Origin: Selenomonadales bacterium
GTDB lineage: Bacteria > Bacillota > Negativicutes > Sporomusales > UBA7701
Direction: 5' to 3'
DNA length: 64,000 bases
NCBI GenBank assembly: GCA_018434945.1
Contig: JAHDOI010000023.1
Span: forward strand, 1 to 64,000
Shown here: piece by piece, positions 16,971-24,198 of the stretch
Layout: each line of letters starts with the position of its first letter
Position numbering within the stretch: the first letter of the stretch is position 1
Translations under genes and position numbers: made by a program
The notes under the pieces: generated by a model
The model's input: only the letters and a program-made list of their open reading frames with translations
What the model was told of the DNA's origin: nothing
Databases searched by the model: none

Positions 16971-18209
16971 TTGGCCCGCACGATTCTGCATATCGACCTG
17001 AATAATTTCTATGCGTCGGTGGAGTGCCTGTACCGGCCGGAGCTGCGCGGGCTGCCGGTGGCGGTGACGGGCGACGCGGCGGCGCGGCACGGCATCATCC
17101 TGGCGAAGAATAACGTGGCCAAGGGATGCGGGGTGAAGACGGGCGAGGTTATCTGGCAGGCCCGCCAGAAATGCCCCGGACTGGTGTGCCTGCCGCCGGA
17201 TTTCCGTAAGTATCTGCGCTTTTCGCGGCTGGCGCGGGCGATCTATGAGGAGTATACCGACCAGGTGGAGCCGTTCGGCATCGACGAGGCGTGGCTGGAT
17301 GTGACCGGCTCGACGCGGCTGTTCGGCGACGGGCCGGCTATCGCCGATGCCATCCGCCGCCGGCTGCGCGAGGAGCTGGGCGTGACCGCGTCGGTGGGGG
17401 TGTCGTTCAACAAGATTTTCGCCAAGCTGGGCAGCGATATGAAGAAGCCGGATGCGACGACGGTGATCGCGGCGGAGAATTTCCGCGAGCTGGTGTGGCC
17501 GCTGCCGGTGGGCGAGCTGCTGTATGTGGGGCGGTCGACGCGGAGCAAGCTGGCGAACCGGGCGGTGTATACGGTCGGCGACCTGGCCGGGCGCGGGGTG
17601 AAGGCGCTCCGCCTGCTGCTGGGGGTGTGGGGGGAGACGCTGTGGCATTTCGCGAACGGGCTCGATGATTCGCCGGTGCGCCGCGGCGGCGAGGAAGGCT
17701 TTGTCAGGTCGGTGGGCAACAGCACGACGACGCCGCGCGATCTGCTTACAGACGAGGATGTGAAGCTGATCGTGTTCGTGCTGGCGGAGAGCGTGGCGGC
17801 GAGGCTCAGGCGGCACGGCCTGAAGTGCCGGACGGTGGCTATCCATGTGCGCGATGCCGAACTGTTCACGTTCGAGCGGCAGGGAGGGCTGGCGGCGCCG
17901 TCGTGCGTTTCGGGGGATATCGCCGCGCGGGCGATGGCGCTTTTCCGGGAGCATTACCGCTGGGAGAAGCCGATCCGCAGCCTCGGGGTGCGCGGGGCCG
18001 ACCTGGTGACGGCGAACGGCCTGACGCAGCTCGACCTGTTCGCCGCGGACGCGGCGGACAGGGAGGCGCTGGAGAGGACGGTGGACGGCCTGAGGAGGCG
18101 GTTCGGGCCTTACAGCGTGCAGCGCTGCGCGCTGCTGCAGGACCGGCGGCTGACGGGGTTCAATCCGAAGGATGACCATGTGATTCATCCGATATCTTTC
18201 TTCCGGTAG
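16971..18209 (+). CDS. dinB: DNA polymerase IV (Y-family)
   Basis: A 412-aa translesion DNA polymerase. Catalytic motifs: HIDLNNFYASVE (first metal-binding Asp, steric-gate region), FGIDEAWLDVT (Asp-Glu pair) and SVGVSFNKIFAKLGSDMKKP; the little-finger domain follows from about residue 230. The TTG start (LARTILHIDL) has GGTGGGG upstream; an ATG-type start further upstream would fall inside the promoter/SOS box. An operator for LexA makes it an SOS gene. It forms an operon with the 76-aa gene 9 bp downstream. Confidence 0.9.
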   Translation: MARTILHIDLNNFYASVECLYRPELRGLPVAVTGDAAARHGIILAKNNVAKGCGVKTGEVIWQARQKCPGLVCLPPDFRKYLRFSRLARAIYEEYTDQVEPFGIDEAWLDVTGSTRLFGDGPAIADAIRRRLREELGVTASVGVSFNKIFAKLGSDMKKPDATTVIAAENFRELVWPLPVGELLYVGRSTRSKLANRAVYTVGDLAGRGVKALRLLLGVWGETLWHFANGLDDSPVRRGGEEGFVRSVGNSTTTPRDLLTDEDVKLIVFVLAESVAARLRRHGLKCRTVAIHVRDAELFTFERQGGLAAPSCVSGDIAARAMALFREHYRWEKPIRSLGVRGADLVTANGLTQLDLFAADAADREALERTVDGLRRRFGPYSVQRCALLQDRRLTGFNPKDDHVIHPISFFR

Positions 18210-18218
18210 GTGAGGACG

Positions 18219-18449
18219 ATGGGCAAGACGTTCGTGAAGGTGACGGCGGAGCATGACGAGAGCGGCCGTATAAGGCCGCTCTCGGTTACGTGGACGGATG
18301 GCCGGCGGTACGGGGTGGACCGGGTGACGGATGTGCGGCAGGCGCCGTCCCTGAAGGGCGGCGGCCTGGGGGTGAGGTATACCTGCAGGATAGGGGGGAA
18401 GGAGGTCTACCTGTTCTGCGACGAGGGGAAGTGGTTCGTGGAGAGGTGA
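18219..18449 (+). CDS. Small protein co-transcribed with dinB
   Basis: A 76-aa protein (MGKTFVKVTAEHD...) starting 9 bp after the dinB stop with AGGTGAGGA as ribosome site. It reads as a small beta-rich fold: SVTWTDGRRYGVDRV, VRYTCRIGGKEVYLF, GKWFVE. No domain is assigned. The tight spacing means it is made together with DinB after DNA damage; a role beside the polymerase is inferred from position only. Confidence 0.7.
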   Translation: MGKTFVKVTAEHDESGRIRPLSVTWTDGRRYGVDRVTDVRQAPSLKGGGLGVRYTCRIGGKEVYLFCDEGKWFVER

Positions 18450-18464
18450 GGAGGCCGGGCGCGT

Positions 18465-19535
18465 TCAGTAGGTCCAGAACATCCGCTGGATTTCTTTGGC
18501 GTCGTTCGTCTTGGTGAGGGCGAGCATGAGGAGGATGCGGGCCTTCTGCGGATTGAGGCTGTCGGCGGCGACAAAGCCGTATTTGTCGTCGTCGGCTTCG
18601 CCGTTGCGGGCGATTATGCCGCTGCCGACGCGGGAGCTCCTTACGACGATTATGCCTTGTTTGAGGGCATTTTCGACGGCGGGGTACTCGGCTTTGGCGA
18701 TGCTGCCGTTGCCGGTGCCGGCATGGACGATGCCTTTGGCTCCGGCGGCGACGGCGGCGTCGATCATGGTGCCCTGGTTGCCGGCGTAGTGGTAGACGAT
18801 GTCGACGCGCGGCAGCGTGGCGAGGCCGGTTACGTCGAATTCGCTGTCGACGGTGTGTTTGCGCAGCGCCTGGCGGTAGAAGACGGGCCGGTCGCCGGTG
18901 AAGACGCCGAGGGCGCCGACTTCGGGCGACCGGAAGGTGTCGACGCGGTCGGTGATCGTTTTGGTGACGTCGCGGGCGCCGTGGATGGTGTCGTTCATCA
19001 TGACGAAGACGCCTTTGCCGGCGGCTTCCCTGGCGCCGGCGAGGATGACGGAACGGTAGAGGTTGAGGGGGCCGTCGGCGCTCATGGCGGTGCCGGGACG
19101 CATGGAGCCCACGAGGACGACGGGCTTGTCGCTTTTGACGACGAGGTTGAGGAAGTAGGCGGTTTCTTCGAGGGTGTCGGTGCCGTGGGTGATGACGACA
19201 CCGTTAACGTCGTCCCGGGCGAGAAGCTGGTTGACGCGCTTGGCCAGTTTGAGCCAGATTTCCATCGTCATGCTTTCGCTGGCGATCTGACTGACCTGTT
19301 CGCCGCTGATGGTGGCTACCTTCGCCAGTTCGGGGACGTTGGCGATGAGTTTGTCCACTGGCGTGACGGCGGCGGTGTAGCCGACGGTGGTGGTGCTGGT
19401 GACGCCTGCCCCGGCGATGGTACCGCCGGTGGCAAGGATGACGACATGGGGCTTGGCGGGGGTCTCGGCGGCGAACGCGGCGGCTTGCAGCACCAGGAAC
19501 AGGGCTATGATGATCCCGAGGATGCGTTTGGTCAT
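18465..19535 (-). CDS. ansB: Periplasmic type II L-asparaginase
   Basis: A 356-aa exported asparaginase/glutaminase: asparagine to aspartate plus ammonia. The signal peptide is ILGIIIALFLVLQAAAFA. Active-site blocks are complete: ATGGTIAG (first catalytic Thr), THGTDTLEETAYF (Thr-Asp), VGSMRP and a later Lys within the HGARDVTK context. The ATG at 19535 is chosen since GGAG is 8 nt upstream, whereas the GTG at 19544 overlaps it. A signal peptide with a predicted periplasmic location suits a double-membrane Firmicute. Confidence 0.9.
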   Translation of the reverse strand: MTKRILGIIIALFLVLQAAAFAAETPAKPHVVILATGGTIAGAGVTSTTTVGYTAAVTPVDKLIANVPELAKVATISGEQVSQIASESMTMEIWLKLAKRVNQLLARDDVNGVVITHGTDTLEETAYFLNLVVKSDKPVVLVGSMRPGTAMSADGPLNLYRSVILAGAREAAGKGVFVMMNDTIHGARDVTKTITDRVDTFRSPEVGALGVFTGDRPVFYRQALRKHTVDSEFDVTGLATLPRVDIVYHYAGNQGTMIDAAVAAGAKGIVHAGTGNGSIAKAEYPAVENALKQGIIVVRSSRVGSGIIARNGEADDDKYGFVAADSLNPQKARILLMLALTKTNDAKEIQRMFWTY

Positions 19536-19774
19536 GGCGGTCACTCCTAAGTTTATATTTTATAGTAGTTTATTCCACGTATTTCCATGTTATCCGCCTG
19601 GTTTTTGGCAAGCCCGGAAAAAAATACCGGCCATTTTCGCGGCGCCTGCCCGGAAAGGGGACTAAACCGGGCCGCCGCGGGCAAAAATTGCCACGGAAAA
19701 GTTTTTCCTATCGGAAAGTAATGCTGGTATAATATAAGGTGACACCGTTTTACACTGTTCCCGGAGGATGAGCG

Positions 19775-19978
19775 ATGCCGCCAGCGAAGCCGCTGTGCCT
19801 TATGTGCCGCCATTATTACGTGACGTGGGACAGGGAGTTCCCCCATGGCTGCAGGGCGATGGGATTCAAGAGCAGGACCGCTCCGTGCCTGGTGACGAAG
19901 GAAGCTTCAGGGCTGGAGTGTTTGTCTTTCGCCGCTAAGACGGCGAAGGCAGGGCAGGATAACGACGGAGCGAGGTAG
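19775..19978 (+). CDS. Small cysteine-containing protein
   Basis: A 67-aa protein with CLMCRHYYVTWD, HGCRAMGFKS and CLSFAAK: four cysteines and conserved aromatic residues suggest a small metal site. Similar short proteins are widespread in anaerobes and often carry an unsupported uracil-DNA glycosylase label; it has none of that enzyme's catalytic motifs. GGAGG is upstream. It is followed 5 bp later by another small zinc-ribbon gene. Confidence 0.65.
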   Translation: MPPAKPLCLMCRHYYVTWDREFPHGCRAMGFKSRTAPCLVTKEASGLECLSFAAKTAKAGQDNDGAR

Positions 19979-19983
19979 GAACG

Positions 19984-20139
19984 ATGTTCAGAGTGAGGCA
20001 TGAGTGCGGGGGAATAGCGCATCTGGTGGGCAAGCAGCCGGTCCACGGCTGGAATCTTTATTGCTGCGACCGGTGCGGCGAGGCCTATTACCGCTGGATA
20101 ACCCAGACGATGCTCGACCAGGCCCTGAAACAGGGCTAG
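19984..20139 (+). CDS. 51-residue zinc-ribbon-like protein
   Basis: Short frame beginning MFRVRHECGGIAHLVG and continuing to WNLYCCDRCGEAYYRW. HEC and CCDRC supply one possible metal site. It begins 5 bp after the stop of the preceding small Cys protein, with TAGGA as ribosome site, so the two are probably co-expressed. Function unknown. Confidence 0.6.
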   Translation: MFRVRHECGGIAHLVGKQPVHGWNLYCCDRCGEAYYRWITQTMLDQALKQG

Positions 20140-20241
20140 CCAGGTCGGGAATCCCTGTGGGAAAATATGGAGAATAAGTGGAATTTTTTGGAAATATATG
20201 GTATGATATACCCGCGTAGTTGAGTGCTAAGCGGGGTGTTG

Positions 20242-20439
20242 ATGTTGACCGACGATTTCACGGAAGGCGAACTGGCGTATTTTTTCGCGGCGAATCCCGG
20301 GGCCCGGCAGGCCGGTGAGGCTGAGCTGATGGAGCTCTGGCGCCGCTGGATCGCCGAGCGGGTGCCGAATCTGGCGCTTGCCCGGATGACGATCGGGCAG
20401 GTGATGAGGTACCGTGACGGCGGCGCCGATGCGGAATAA
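20242..20439 (+). CDS. Small hypothetical protein
   Basis: About 65 aa (MLTDDFTEGELAYFFAANPG...), acidic N-terminal half followed by an amphipathic helix (MELWRRWIAERVPNLALAR). The ATG at 20242 is preferred with GGGGTG upstream; a GTG at 20224 is possible. A terminator follows directly. No recognised domain. Confidence 0.5.
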   Translation: MLTDDFTEGELAYFFAANPGARQAGEAELMELWRRWIAERVPNLALARMTIGQVMRYRDGGADAE

Positions 20440-20448
20440 GGCCGAGAT

Positions 20449-20480
20449 AAAAAAAAGCTTCGCGCAGGCGAAGCTTTTTT
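20449..20480. terminator. Bidirectional terminator
   Basis: AAAAAAAAGCTTCGC/GCGAAGCTTTTTT, a strong stem with A and T runs on both sides, between a plus-strand small gene and the minus-strand ytaF-like gene. Confidence 0.85.
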
Positions 20481-20535
20481 GCGGAGAAAAAGGATTTTTC
20501 GGGAGCAGAGCCAAGGGCGCTATCAACGGCCGAAG

Positions 20536-21165
20536 TTATTTGATGAGACGGAAAACGGCGAGGAAGACGAGGATGGCGCCCGGCAGGTAGAAGAGGCGTT
20601 TTTCGGGTCCCGGGGCAAAGGCGGCGGCGAGCATGGCGCCGAGTTTCACGAGGGCCATCTGGATGAGGGCCATGACGAGCGGGGTGTAGAGGGGGAGGAT
20701 GCCGATGAGGCAGGCGCCGAAGATGGCCGCCATGTTGTCGAGCCCAAGGGCGACGCCCAGGTAGGCGGCTTCGCGGGGACTGATGGTTTTCGACCGGTCG
20801 AAGTCGGCGTATTCGGGGTCGGACATGATGGAGACGATTATTCTCCCGAAACGGATGGTGAGCCGATCGGCGACGCCGGTCGGCGGAAAGACGAGTTTTT
20901 TGAGCAGGTAGTCCTGGAAGATGTTCCAGACGCCGAGGATGAAGAGGAGGGCCGAACCGACCCAGACGGCGATTGCGGGGTCGATGGCGGCGCCTACGAA
21001 GCCGCCGGCCAGCATGGGTACAGCCGAACAGACGGCGGTTATGAGGCCTACGACCGCGAGCGAGGAGAAAGGAATGCGAATGGCGCCGGTACCGTAGGTT
21101 ACCCCGGCGAAGAAAGCGTCGAGACTTACGGCCAGAGCGAGTATGACGATGTAGATCAGGTCCAA
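20536..21165 (-). CDS. ytaF: YtaF-like sporulation membrane protein
   Basis: A 209-aa membrane protein of the MntP/YtaF group with six transmembrane segments in two repeats. Each repeat has a conserved acidic motif: ALAVSLDAFFAGVTYG and GVALGLDNMAAIFGA. YtaF proteins are found in spore formers; MntP relatives export Mn2+. The TTG start at 21165 follows GGGAGGG with 6-nt spacing, whereas the open frame to 21282 runs through a terminator. Confidence 0.75.
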   Translation of the reverse strand: MDLIYIVILALAVSLDAFFAGVTYGTGAIRIPFSSLAVVGLITAVCSAVPMLAGGFVGAAIDPAIAVWVGSALLFILGVWNIFQDYLLKKLVFPPTGVADRLTIRFGRIIVSIMSDPEYADFDRSKTISPREAAYLGVALGLDNMAAIFGACLIGILPLYTPLVMALIQMALVKLGAMLAAAFAPGPEKRLFYLPGAILVFLAVFRLIK

Positions 21166-21232
21166 TGTTATCCCTCCCGGAAGCACTTCGGGGTATTCTA
21201 TGCCGTACGCCGGCAGGAGGTGTAACAGCGGC

Positions 21233-21257
21233 AAAAAAAGCCCCGCGATAGCGGGGC
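21233..21257 (-). terminator. Terminator
   Basis: GCCCCGC-gata-GCGGGGC with a T-run on the minus strand (A7 at 21233-21239). It ends transcription of the upstream exported-protein gene before ytaF. Confidence 0.75.
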
Positions 21258-21282
21258 GGAGTGGTGGGCATAAAAGGATCAA

Positions 21283-21360
21283 GGCCGTTCGGAAGCGCTG
21301 ACAGAGCGTCGAACACAGAACGTCAGGAATAACGCTGCAGATGGGGCACTGTCAACGGCC
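21283..21360. repeat. Modular palindromic repeat, copy C (short form)
   Basis: Begins GGCCGTT and ends AACGGCC. The interior GCGCTGACAGAGCGTCGAAC and CAGAACGTCAGGAA is shared with the 3' part of copy D (25719-25755), and GCAGATGGGG with all copies. The CAGATGCAAGG half of the core is missing, so this is a reduced copy. Confidence 0.6.
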
Positions 21361-21367
21361 GAGAATG

Positions 21368-22231
21368 TTAGTAGTATTCGATTTCCTGGGTGAACGTCTG
21401 GGCTGCCGTCTGGCCGTTGGCGTCGCGGCGGGTCATGACGAGCCGGGTCCAGTTGCCGTGCTTGTCGTATTCGCCCTGGACGGAGAGGGTGACGGTGGCG
21501 GCGGGTTTGTCGGACTGGTAAAAGGCGTCGGTGAGCCGGCCCCTTAGGTCGTAGCGGTATTCGAGCTTGTTCTGGCTTACCGCGGACGCCGGACCGTCGG
21601 GCTGGGGAGAGTTCACCGACAGGCGGCTTAAAATGCGGCCGTTCTTGTCGTAGGCCCGCTCGATGTTTATCGTGCCGCGCTTGGTCTGTCGCACCGTTTC
21701 GCGGGTGACGAGGCCGGCGGGGCTGTATTCGTAGGATGCTTCGTATAGGACGCCTTCGGCGAGGTGGACGGTTTTCGCGGTGACCAGGCCGCGGGCGTCC
21801 ATCGTCCCGCTGCCCAGTTCAAGCATTTTGCCGCCCAGGGTCGGGACGAGGAGTTTGAATACGCCGCCGGCCTCGTAGCGGACGAAATAAGTGGTCTGCT
21901 TGTCGCCGGCGTTTTCGACCCGTTTGACGGGGCGGCCGGCTTCATAGGTGATTTCTTCGCCGGTGAGGCCGGGGATGAGCTGTTCGCGGCTGAGTGGCCT
22001 GCCGTCATGGCCGAAAGAAGCGGACCAGCGGGATTCGCCGCTTTTGACGGTAACTTTTTTGACCGGACCGAGCAGGGGGCCCTGGAGTTCGTCGCTGAGG
22101 AAAAGGTTGAAGATGCCGGCGGGGATGTGCTGGAGAGGCCGCTCGGCGGCGAGGGCGGCGCAGGGCAGGGCGGCGACGAAGCAGGCCGCGAGCAGGATCG
22201 CCAGGAGGCGGGTACGGGACGGGGTTTTCAT
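21368..22231 (-). CDS. Exported hypothetical protein with RHS/YD-like strands
   Basis: A 287-aa secreted protein. The signal peptide is LLAILLAACFVAALPCAALA. The rest is beta-rich with YD-like repeats: YSPAGLVTRETV, YDKNGRILSRL, YDLRGRLTDAFY, YDKHGNWTRL, the pattern seen in RHS-type repeat proteins but only a few units long. GGGAGGA precedes the ATG. It may be an isolated surface or periplasmic protein; no toxin domain follows. Confidence 0.65.
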   Translation of the reverse strand: MKTPSRTRLLAILLAACFVAALPCAALAAERPLQHIPAGIFNLFLSDELQGPLLGPVKKVTVKSGESRWSASFGHDGRPLSREQLIPGLTGEEITYEAGRPVKRVENAGDKQTTYFVRYEAGGVFKLLVPTLGGKMLELGSGTMDARGLVTAKTVHLAEGVLYEASYEYSPAGLVTRETVRQTKRGTINIERAYDKNGRILSRLSVNSPQPDGPASAVSQNKLEYRYDLRGRLTDAFYQSDKPAATVTLSVQGEYDKHGNWTRLVMTRRDANGQTAAQTFTQEIEYY

Positions 22232-22387
22232 CGGTAGTAATCCTCCCTGTGAGTTTATTTGGTAAATATTTACTTTCTAGTAAAAAAATACAAATCCTGC
22301 CGGATGTGAAAATATTTCGTCGGAAAGCAGGTATTTTTTCTTCCAAAATGGCCCATTAATTCCATTTATTTTTAGCTTTCAACCTTA

Positions 22388-22416
22388 TTGACATAAGGGG
22401 ACCCCCATGGTAGAAT
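22388..22416 (+). promoter_or_regulatory. Promoter of the tRNA cluster
   Basis: TTGACA (22388-22393) and TAGAAT (22411-22416), 17 bp apart, 32 bp before the tRNA-His gene. Confidence 0.85.
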
Positions 22417-22447
22417 ATATTTTGTCGCAGGCGCTGCCTGCTTTTAT

Positions 22448-22524
22448 GGTGGCTGTGGTGAAGTGGTTAACACGCCGGATTGTGGCTCCGGTATTCGAGG
22501 GTTCGATCCCCTCCAGTCACCCCA
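22448..22524 (+). tRNA. tRNA-His (anticodon GTG)
   Basis: Anticodon stem CCGGA/TCCGG closes loop TTGTGGC. The acceptor GTGGCTG pairs with CAGTCAC and the extra 5' G (22448) typical of tRNA-His faces the discriminator C. CCA is encoded. Confidence 0.95.
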
Positions 22525-22538
22525 CTAAATCAATACAC

Positions 22539-22614
22539 AGGGGCGTAGCCAAGTCGGTAAGGCAACGGACTTTGACTCCGTCATGCGTTGGTTCGAGTCC
22601 AGCCGCCCCTGCCA
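22539..22614 (+). tRNA. tRNA-Gln (anticodon TTG)
   Basis: Anticodon loop CTTTGAC inside CGGA/TCCG; T-arm GTTGG-TTCGAGT-CCAGC; acceptor AGGGGCG pairs with CGCCCCT, followed by G and encoded CCA. Confidence 0.93.
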
Positions 22615-22620
22615 AAATGT

Positions 22621-22696
22621 GACCCACTAGCTCAGTCGGTAGAGCACCTGACTTTTAATCAGGGTGTCGATGGTTCGAGTCCATCGTGGGTCACCA
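22621..22696 (+). tRNA. tRNA-Lys (anticodon TTT)
   Basis: Anticodon stem CCTGA/TCAGG with loop CTTTTAA; acceptor GACCCAC pairs with GTGGGTC; CCA encoded. Confidence 0.95.
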
Positions 22697-22715
22697 TTTT
22701 CTTATATTTGGGCAT

Positions 22716-22800
22716 GCGGGCGTGGCGGAACTGGCAGACGCGACGGACTTAGGATCCGTTGGGTAAAACCGTGGGGGTTCAAGTCCCTTCGCCCGCACCA
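22716..22800 (+). tRNA. tRNA-Leu (anticodon TAG)
   Basis: Class II tRNA with a long variable arm. Anticodon loop CTTAGGA inside ACGGA/TCCGT; acceptor GCGGGCG pairs with CGCCCGC; CCA encoded. Confidence 0.95.
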
Positions 22801-22814
22801 TGACAACACGGAAG

Positions 22815-22842
22815 CTCCCGCGCACGGCGCGGGGGTTTTTTT
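22815..22842 (+). terminator. Terminator of the tRNA cluster
   Basis: CTCCCGCGC-acg-GCGCGGGGG followed by TTTTTTT, 14 bp after tRNA-Leu. Confidence 0.85.
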
Positions 22843-22890
22843 ATTGCCGAGCGCGAGGCGGTGAATAAATGACATAAAACGACTCTTGCA

Positions 22891-22921
22891 AAGCCCCTGG
22901 TTAATATCAGGGGCTTTTTTT
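22891..22921 (+). terminator. Second terminator before the RiPP locus
   Basis: AAGCCCCTG/CAGGGGCTT stem followed by a T-run (22915-22921). It isolates the precursor genes from tRNA transcription. Confidence 0.75.
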
Positions 22922-23019
22922 CGAAAAAAAATTTACCGTGGGCTATATTTTGGCAGGAAATAGAACAGGGTTTGTCGAAAGAGGCAGAAAAAGGATTGAG
23001 GAAAAGGAGGGGGACGGAT

Positions 23020-23238
23020 TTGACTGAGGCGAAGAAGCGCGCCGGCAAGAAGGCGGGCCCGGGCGGACGGGGAAAGTGCGTGGAGCAGCTTACGGACGAG
23101 AAGCTTGCCGGAGTGGCGGGCGGGATAATGCGCCGGCAGGACCCCTGTCAGCCGGAGCAGTGCGCGCCGCCGCCGCCACCGCCGACGCGCGAGCGGTGCG
23201 GGCCGGGACAGGAATGCGCAGTGGTGCGGGCCCGCTGA
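23020..23238 (+). CDS. RiPP precursor 1 (Cys-x-Pro core)
   Basis: A 72-aa peptide, first of four tandem precursors. The TTG start follows AAGGAGGGGG. A lysine-rich head leads to the shared leader motif VEQLTDEKLAGVAGG, a variant of a double-Gly leader end, then a core with four Cys (DPCQPEQCAP, a six-Pro run, RCGPGQEC). Three of the four core Cys sit in Cys-x-Pro. It is the most divergent copy. The maturase lies three genes downstream. Confidence 0.75.
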   Translation: MTEAKKRAGKKAGPGGRGKCVEQLTDEKLAGVAGGIMRRQDPCQPEQCAPPPPPPTRERCGPGQECAVVRAR

Positions 23239-23265
23239 GGAGAACAAGGACGGAGGAGTGGCAGG

Positions 23266-23490
23266 ATGACGGGCAATAAGGGCGGCTCCGGCAAGGAAGA
23301 GCAGGCCGGGAATGTCGAGCAGTTGACGGACGAGAAGCTGGACAAGGTGTCGGGCGGGATGCATGTCTGCGTGATTTGTCCGCCCCGCAAAAAGCCCACG
23401 GGTATCGAGGACGAACCCGGGGGGCAGCCGCTGTGCAAGCCGCAGCTGGAGGGGCCGGAGACGCGGCCCTGCTTGCCGCGGGGTTACTGA
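23266..23490 (+). CDS. RiPP precursor 2 (Cys-x-Pro core)
   Basis: A 74-aa peptide. The leader NVEQLTDEKLDKVSGG is identical to that of precursor 3. The predicted core after GG begins MHVCVICPPRKKP and carries four Cys, three in Cys-x-Pro (CPP, CKP, CLP). GGAGGAGT... precedes the ATG (AGGATG context). Cleavage after GG is inferred from the motif; no C39 peptidase is in the window. Confidence 0.8.
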   Translation: MTGNKGGSGKEEQAGNVEQLTDEKLDKVSGGMHVCVICPPRKKPTGIEDEPGGQPLCKPQLEGPETRPCLPRGY

Positions 23491-23557
23491 GGGCGGCGAG
23501 GGTAGTTCGGGCGCGGAGGGCGCGAAGATCCCAGGCTGAATTAAAGGAGGAAAGATG

Positions 23558-23809
23558 ATGGTATGCGGTAAGAAGGGCTCCTGCAGCGAAGAGAAAGGCC
23601 GGAATGTCGAGCAGCTGACGGACGAGAAGCTGGACAAGGTGTCGGGCGGCAAGAAGGTGTGCCTGATCTGCCAGCCTCAGCACGAGAACCAGTCCGAGGG
23701 CAAGGTGGGCTGCAAGCCGTCGTGGCCGCCGCAGTGCGACCCGCGGAAAATGGAGCCGGAAATTCATTGGTGCGGGCCGACCGGCGGGTGCCATCCCAAG
23801 CAGGATTAG
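23558..23809 (+). CDS. RiPP precursor 3 (Cys-x-Pro core)
   Basis: An 83-aa peptide starting at the second of two adjacent ATGs (7 nt from AAAGGAGG). The head contains CGKKGSCSEEKG, then NVEQLTDEKLDKVSGG, then a core with six Cys, five in Cys-x-Pro (CQP, CKP, CDP, CGP, CHP). KVGCKPSWP is repeated almost exactly in precursor 4 (KIGCQPSWP), showing that the cores arose by duplication. Confidence 0.8.
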   Translation: MVCGKKGSCSEEKGRNVEQLTDEKLDKVSGGKKVCLICQPQHENQSEGKVGCKPSWPPQCDPRKMEPEIHWCGPTGGCHPKQD

Positions 23810-23871
23810 GCCGTCTGAAGCGCCGGCGGTAAACGGCCGCCGATAAGGAGAAAAGAGGGGGAGAAAGAATA

Positions 23872-24153
23872 ATGACGTGCAATAAGAAGGGCTCCTGTAA
23901 AGAGGAGAAGGCCAAGAATGTTGAAAAGATGACCGACGAGCAGCTCGACAAGGTTTCGGGGGGCAAGATCGGCTGCCAGCCATCGTGGCCGTGTGAGCCG
24001 GCCGGGAAGGTGGGCTGCGCGCCGACGTCGACGCCGTGCGCTCCGAAGCATGGTGTGGGCTGCCAGCCGACATCGACGCCGTGTGAGCCTAATGGCCGTA
24101 CGGGCGGTGGGCCGGCGCCGTGCAAGCCCGGCCACTGCGGGCCGTCGTTCTGA
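23872..24153 (+). CDS. RiPP precursor 4 (repetitive Cys-x-Pro core)
   Basis: A 93-aa peptide with leader NVEKMTDEQLDKVSGG and a core made of tandem units: KIGCQPSWPCEPAG, KVGCAPTSTPCAPKHG, VGCQPTSTPCEPNG and a shorter APCKPGHCGP tail. All eight core Cys are in Cys-x-Pro. The units suggest repeated modification by one enzyme. The radical SAM maturase starts 45 bp downstream, in the same direction. Confidence 0.85.
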   Translation: MTCNKKGSCKEEKAKNVEKMTDEQLDKVSGGKIGCQPSWPCEPAGKVGCAPTSTPCAPKHGVGCQPTSTPCEPNGRTGGGPAPCKPGHCGPSF

Positions 24154-24198
24154 GGAGGATATCCGGCGGCCGGGTATATGGCAAAGGATTGACTAATT

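Noticed and set aside
20217..20235. GAGTGCTAA, half of a CIRCE (HrcA) element
   Set aside because: The partner TTAGCACTC is not found at the required 9-bp distance, and the following gene is not a chaperone.
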